A stretch of DNA of 8,439 bases, from positions 1 to 8,439 of the forward strand of contig VGIY01000100.1 in assembly GCA_016867695.1 (NCBI GenBank), in the 5' to 3' direction. This document shows positions 5,162 to 8,439 of this stretch, in pieces; position 1 is the first letter of the stretch; each line of letters opens with the position of its first letter. The notes under the pieces are model-generated. The model did not search any database and was not told the DNA's origin. It worked only from the letters and a program-made list of their open reading frames with translations. The translations under genes were made by a program, and so were the position numbers. This DNA comes from Candidatus Eiseniibacteriota bacterium. Its GTDB lineage: Bacteria; Eisenbacteria; RBG-16-71-46; CAIMUX01; WJJG01.

Positions 5162-6063
5162 GCCCCGCCCAGGATCGCCCGGCGCCGGGAGCCGCCTTCT
5201 CCGCCGATGTCGAGGACTACTTCCAGGCCGAGGCGCTGCGGGCCCACTGCCCCCGCGAGGCCTGGGCCTCGGCCGAGGATCGCACGGAAGCGAGCACCGA
5301 CCGCCTGCTGGAGATCCTCGCCTCCCGGGCGATCCGCGGCACCTTCTTCATCCTCGGCTGGACCGCCTCGCGCCACCCCGGCCTGGTGCGCCGCATCGCC
5401 GCGGCCGGGCACGAGGTCGCCTCCCACGGCAGCGATCACGAGCTCATCTACCGCCAGAGTCCGGACGCCTTCCGCGACGACGTGCGCCGCGCCCGGCGGC
5501 TGCTTCAGGACCTTAGCGGCCAGGAGGTGATCGGCTACCGCGCCCCCTCCTACACGATCGTCGCCCGCACGCGGTGGGCGCTGCCCATCCTGGCCGAGGA
5601 GGGCTACCGCTACGACTCGAGCATCTTCCCGATCGCGCGGCGCCGCTACGGCATCCCCGGCGCCCCGCGCATGCCGCATCGCATCGCCCTGGCGGGGGGC
5701 GGCACGATCGCCGAATTCCCTCTGCCCACGGTGCGCTTCGGCCCGGTGAATGTCCCGCTGACCGGCGGCGCCTACCTGCGCCTCCTGCCCTGGCGCTATC
5801 AGCTCTGGGCGGTGCGCAGGAGGATCGGGGCAGGAAGCCCCTTCGTGCTCAACGTCCACCCCTGGGAACTCGATCCGGACCAGCCGCGCTTCCCGGTCGG
5901 GTGGCGCACGCGCTGGACGCACTATCACAACCTGGACCGCGCGGAGGCGCGCCTGAAGGCCCTCCTGGGGGAGGGGACCTTCGGCACGCTGGCCGAGGTT
6001 CTGGGCCGGCTCGGGCTCCTCACGGATCCGGCCGGGACGGGTCCCATCGATGTCGGGCGATGA
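5158..6063 (+). CDS. XrtA-type polysaccharide deacetylase (NodB-like with C-terminal DUF3473)
   Basis: The predicted 301-residue enzyme belongs to carbohydrate esterase 4-like deacetylases, which remove N-acetyl groups from polysaccharides with a divalent metal. Visible motifs are FSADVEDYFQ (14-23) with the catalytic-type Asp17, FFILGW (63-68), and the metal-binding SHGSDH (89-94) with His90 and His94. GYRAPSYTI (126-134) and YRYDSSIFPI follow. The C-terminal part has NVHPWELDPDQPR (232-244) and WTHYHNLDRAEARL, typical of the DUF3473 extension in the exosortase-associated deacetylase family (TIGR03006). No signal peptide is evident, as is common in that family, so the compartment is unclear. 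I chose the GTG at 5158: it forms a 4-nt GTGA overlap with the epsI stop, GAGG lies 10 nt upstream, and the domain starts 13 residues later. The frame is open further upstream only because it shadows epsI. Inferred role: modifying the exopolysaccharide linked to PEP-CTERM proteins. Confidence 0.92.
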   Translation: MSPAQDRPAPGAAFSADVEDYFQAEALRAHCPREAWASAEDRTEASTDRLLEILASRAIRGTFFILGWTASRHPGLVRRIAAAGHEVASHGSDHELIYRQSPDAFRDDVRRARRLLQDLSGQEVIGYRAPSYTIVARTRWALPILAEEGYRYDSSIFPIARRRYGIPGAPRMPHRIALAGGGTIAEFPLPTVRFGPVNVPLTGGAYLRLLPWRYQLWAVRRRIGAGSPFVLNVHPWELDPDQPRFPVGWRTRWTHYHNLDRAEARLKALLGEGTFGTLAEVLGRLGLLTDPAGTGPIDVGR

Positions 6064-7654
6064 CAACCGCCTGCTGCCCGGAGACACGCAGAGCCCGCCG
6101 GGCGCCTCCCCCCCGGGGGAGGCCGCCGGCGGTCTGCACCGCCGTCTGGCGCTGAACTCCTTTTCCAATGTCTCCCGCTTCGTCGTCTTCCTGGGGGGCG
6201 CGCTCCTCCTGACCCCCTTCGTCGTGCGCACGCTGGGGGACGCGGCCTACGGCTTCTGGGTCGTGCTGCTCTCCTTCGTCGGCTACGCGGGGATCCTCGA
6301 GCTGGGCGTGCAGCCGGCGGTGATCAAGCTGGTCGGGCAGCATCGCGGCAACCCGGACCGGGAGAGGCTGGAAGAGCTGATCACGGCCGCGCTCGTCTTC
6401 TTCGCCGCGGCGGGCCTGCTGGCCTCCCTGCTGGTGGCCTTCGTGCTCCCGCCGCTCGTGCCCCATCTGGTCAAGGACCACCAGGGACTCGGAGAGCTGC
6501 GGGCGCTCTTCGCCCTGATCGCCGCCGATGTCCTGATCCTCTTCCTCAACTACGTGTTCGCCGGAATCCTCTACGGCTGGCAGCTCTACCACGGCAAGAA
6601 CCTGATCGACATCGCCGCCTGGGTGATCAACGCGCTCCTGCTCGTGGCCTTCCTGCAGCATGGAGGCCTGCTGCTCCTGGCGGCCAGCAAGACGGCCACC
6701 GACCTGCTCGCGCTGCTGGCGACAGTGCTCCTGTGCCGGCGCGCCCTGCCGGGCGTGCGCTTCTCCTGGGGGCGGGTCGGGCGCGGCTCCTTCGGCGCGC
6801 TGCTCGGCTTCGGCGGCAAGCTCTTCGCCTCGGCCACCTCGAAGAGGATCTCGAACTACGCCCAGCCGCTGATCCTGAGCTCGCAGATCTCCGCAGCGGC
6901 GACGGCGTTCTTCTCCATCCCGGCGCGGCTGGTGGACTACGCGCAGCAGATCGCCTGGGCGCTCTCGACCGGGTTCATGCCCATGTTCAGCGAGCTCGAC
7001 GGCCGCAACGAGAGCGAGTTCCTGCGCTCCATCTACCTGCGCTACTCGCGCTACATCCTGCTCTTGACGCTGCCGATCCTGGTCCTGATCCTCGTCTACG
7101 GACCCGACTTCATCGCCCGCTGGATCGGCCCCGAGTACGCGGCGAGGGGACGCGACGCGCTCTACATCCTGGCCGCCGCCGTGTTGATCGAGGGGCTGCA
7201 GCCGCTCATCTGGCGCCTCTTCACCGGCGTCGGGCGAGTGAACTTCCTGGTCGCCGTGTCGGCCGCGGCCTCGCTGCTGAGCATCGCTCTCGGGCTGCTG
7301 TGGGTCGGTCCGCTGGGCATCGCCGGCGTGGCGCTGGGCGTGCTGGTCACGACGGCGGCCAGCCAGGTCCTGCTCTTCGGCTACGCGAGCCGCTACCTGG
7401 GCCTCTCGCCGCTCCGGCAGATGCGCGAAGTCCAGGGCCGCCCGCTGCTCGTCGGCGCCCTCCACTTCGCCCTGGCCTGGGCCCTCGCCCGCGCGCTCGG
7501 GGCGGACACCTACCGGGTCATGGCCCTCGGCGCGCTCCTCTCCCTGATCGGGTACGCGCCCGCGGCCTTCCTGTCTCTGCGCCCGGCCGAGCGGAGCAAG
7601 CTCCTCGAGCTGGCGCGCTCGGCGCTGCGGCGCCTGCGGCGCTGGCGGCGTTGA
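6050..7654 (+). CDS. Wzx-like oligosaccharide flippase (MVF/MOP superfamily)
   Basis: This 534-residue polytopic membrane protein resembles the polysaccharide biosynthesis exporters of COG2244. These flip undecaprenyl-linked sugar repeat units across the inner membrane. A hydrophilic, Pro/Gly-rich N terminus of ~30 residues leads into about 14 hydrophobic helices. Typical early family features are the SFSNVSRFVVFLGG helix (37-50), TPFVVRTLGDAAYGFW (55-70) and GILELGVQPAVIKLV (81-95). A central loop with FSIPARLVDYAQQ and the later WIGPEYAARGRDALYIL fit the family pattern. The C terminus is strongly basic. The ATG at 6050 overlaps the deacetylase by 14 nt, and the RBS is weak, which suggests translational coupling. 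It is the last gene of the operon; its stop is 4 nt from the stop of the convergent PEP-CTERM gene. The transported glycan is unknown. Confidence 0.9.
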   Translation: MSGDDNRLLPGDTQSPPGASPPGEAAGGLHRRLALNSFSNVSRFVVFLGGALLLTPFVVRTLGDAAYGFWVVLLSFVGYAGILELGVQPAVIKLVGQHRGNPDRERLEELITAALVFFAAAGLLASLLVAFVLPPLVPHLVKDHQGLGELRALFALIAADVLILFLNYVFAGILYGWQLYHGKNLIDIAAWVINALLLVAFLQHGGLLLLAASKTATDLLALLATVLLCRRALPGVRFSWGRVGRGSFGALLGFGGKLFASATSKRISNYAQPLILSSQISAAATAFFSIPARLVDYAQQIAWALSTGFMPMFSELDGRNESEFLRSIYLRYSRYILLLTLPILVLILVYGPDFIARWIGPEYAARGRDALYILAAAVLIEGLQPLIWRLFTGVGRVNFLVAVSAAASLLSIALGLLWVGPLGIAGVALGVLVTTAASQVLLFGYASRYLGLSPLRQMREVQGRPLLVGALHFALAWALARALGADTYRVMALGALLSLIGYAPAAFLSLRPAERSKLLELARSALRRLRRWRR

Positions 7655-7685
7655 CGCCCTAGCTTCTTCTCCGCCTCGCCAGCGC
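7639..7685. repeat. 9-bp inverted repeat bracketing the two convergent stop codons
   Basis: GCGCTGGCG (7639-7647) and CGCCAGCGC (7677-7685) are exact reverse complements separated by 29 nt. The loop contains both stop codons (TGA 7652-7654 on plus, TAG 7661-7659 on minus). Each arm lies in the coding end of one gene. No T-tract follows on either strand, so an intrinsic bidirectional terminator is not proven. Arg/Ala-rich codons at both ends could produce such a match by chance. Confidence 0.4.
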
Positions 7686-8345
7686 GGCGCCCAGCAGCCC
7701 CGCGCCTAGCAGGAGCATCGTCCCCGGCTCGGGCACCGGCGGAACCGCTCCCACAGTGTCCGGGACGAGCAGATGGCCCGCCAGCGACCCGTCCGCCGGG
7801 GGCAGCAGCGGATCGAAGTCCGGGTTGCCGAAGCCGGCGTTGTAGGCGTAGTTCATGCCGAAGCCTCCGGCGGCACCGTTCTTGGAGTAGAAGTCGCCCC
7901 ACACCGGCGCGCGGCGCGTCAGGAACTCGATGCGGGTCTCCGTGCCGAAGGCCTCGTCGAACTTGATGCCGTAAAGCGGCCCGGGCATTCCGGGATTCCC
8001 GGGGCCGGCGGAGAACCAGCCGACCTCCAAGGGGCCGAAGTCGCCCCCGGACCAGAGTATGTCGCCGATCGTGAAGCCCGCGGACACCTCCAAGATGAAG
8101 TGGCTCGTCTCGCCGACGGGATGGCTGAACCCATAGGCGTAGCGCCAGGCGTTCCAGCCCGAGTCGAAGGAGACGTCCCATTCGAGCACGGTCGGACCGG
8201 TCCGGATCCAGTTGCCCCCGCCCAGGATGCCCAGGTCGAGGCTGCTGAGCGAGCCTACATAGGCCGATGCGGTCGATGCCGGGACAGCCACGAGCGCGAG
8301 AGCAAGGCCGAGACCCCACCACCTTTGCGCGAGTCTGCTCTTCAT
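7659..8345 (-). CDS. Second PEP-CTERM sorting-domain protein of unknown function
   Basis: The predicted 228-residue protein begins with MKSR and a hydrophobic signal peptide ending at ASTASA (about residue 28), followed by Y29. It ends with VPEPG (204-208), a hydrophobic helix LLLGAGLLGAALA and the tail RRRRS, a complete exosortase sorting signal. The middle is rich in Gly and aromatic residues, with WNAWRYAYGFSHP, SHFILEVSAGFTIGDI and GIKFDEAF. From memory the SHFILEVS...FT pattern recurs in uncharacterised PEP-CTERM proteins; no enzymatic motif is visible. The start at 8345 is supported by GGAG 8 nt upstream. The longer frame back to a GTG at 8432 is rejected because it would overlap the -10 element. 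The gene lies convergent to the flippase, outside the operon, so this probable substrate is expressed independently of the sorting enzymes. Confidence 0.9.
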   Translation of the reverse strand: MKSRLAQRWWGLGLALALVAVPASTASAYVGSLSSLDLGILGGGNWIRTGPTVLEWDVSFDSGWNAWRYAYGFSHPVGETSHFILEVSAGFTIGDILWSGGDFGPLEVGWFSAGPGNPGMPGPLYGIKFDEAFGTETRIEFLTRRAPVWGDFYSKNGAAGGFGMNYAYNAGFGNPDFDPLLPPADGSLAGHLLVPDTVGAVPPVPEPGTMLLLGAGLLGAALARRRRS

Positions 8346-8421
8346 GGATGCTTCTCCCCCGTCTTCACGGATGTCTCTCCCAGTTGCGCCCCCGGAGGGG
8401 ATCAGATTCACCTCGCGTAAC

Positions 8422-8433
8422 GATTGTACCACA
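8422..8433 (-). promoter_or_regulatory. Extended -10 element for the second PEP-CTERM gene (partial promoter)
   Basis: On the minus strand the sequence reads TGTGGTACAATC. TACAAT (8428-8423) is a good -10 and is preceded by TGG, the TGn extension. The -35 region would fall beyond base 8439, outside the window. Transcription would start near 8416, giving a leader of about 70 nt that contains a small CCCC-GGA-GGGG dyad (8390-8400). The core matches the promoter core of the first PEP-CTERM gene at 10 of 12 positions. Confidence 0.5.
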
Positions 8434-8439
8434 CTACAC

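Noticed and set aside
6020..7465. 481-codon minus-strand open frame opposite the flippase
   Set aside because: It is rich in Glu, Gln, Arg and Gly, which is what the antisense of a hydrophobic membrane protein gives; there is no motif or RBS.
8346..8432. Longer start (GTG at 8432) for the second PEP-CTERM protein
   Set aside because: It would add 29 residues before a clear signal peptide and overlap the -10 element; ATG 8345 has a good GGAG.

Overview
This is a GC-rich bacterial window holding a compact PEP-CTERM/exosortase (protein-sorting and surface-polysaccharide) locus. It carries no RNA genes, CRISPR arrays or insertion sequences that I can see. Two C-terminal sorting signatures occur side by side. 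One is a tail resembling the FlgD-Ig/type IX secretion (Por) domain, on a PKD-repeat protein at the left edge. The other is the tripartite PEP-CTERM signal, on two other proteins. The Por/FlgD-like tail, proline-rich linker, PKD repeats and high GC suggest a member of the FCB group or a related uncultivated phylum (Eisenbacteria- or Krumholzibacteria-like). This is inference from protein style, not a taxonomic proof.

Layout, left to right. Positions 1-870 (+) hold the 3' part of a secreted PKD-repeat protein. Positions 871-1065 are a convergent intergenic spacer with GC-rich hairpins and an imperfect direct repeat. Positions 1066-2241 (-) encode a GT4-type glycosyltransferase. Positions 2242-2683 are a divergent spacer with no gene, containing an extended -10 promoter and a hairpin-bearing leader for the next gene. 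Positions 2684-3496 (+) encode a PEP-CTERM protein, followed by a strong intrinsic terminator at 3539-3569. Positions 3720-7654 (+) form a tight operon of exosortase, EpsI-domain protein, DUF3473-type polysaccharide deacetylase and Wzx-like flippase, joined by overlaps of 127, 4 and 14 nt. Positions 7659-8345 (-) encode a second PEP-CTERM protein, convergent to the flippase with only 4 nt between stop codons. Its extended -10 element lies at the right edge.

How the parts probably work together: the two PEP-CTERM proteins are exported through their N-terminal signal peptides and held in the inner membrane by the C-terminal helix and Arg-rich tail. The exosortase, with catalytic Cys/Arg/His all present, is expected to cleave at the PEP motif and pass the proteins to the cell surface or to exopolysaccharide. 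EpsI is its usual partner. The deacetylase, flippase and glycosyltransferase belong to the linked exopolysaccharide machinery. The substrate genes flank the sorting operon on both sides but are not part of it. Both share a TGTGnTAnAATC promoter core, which suggests common control separate from the enzymes.

The least ordinary points are the 127-nt out-of-frame overlap of exosortase and epsI, the shared promoter core of the two substrates, the structured leader of the first substrate, and the coexistence of two C-terminal sorting systems. The gene set itself is a recognisable exosortase cluster, so I do not claim a wholly new system.
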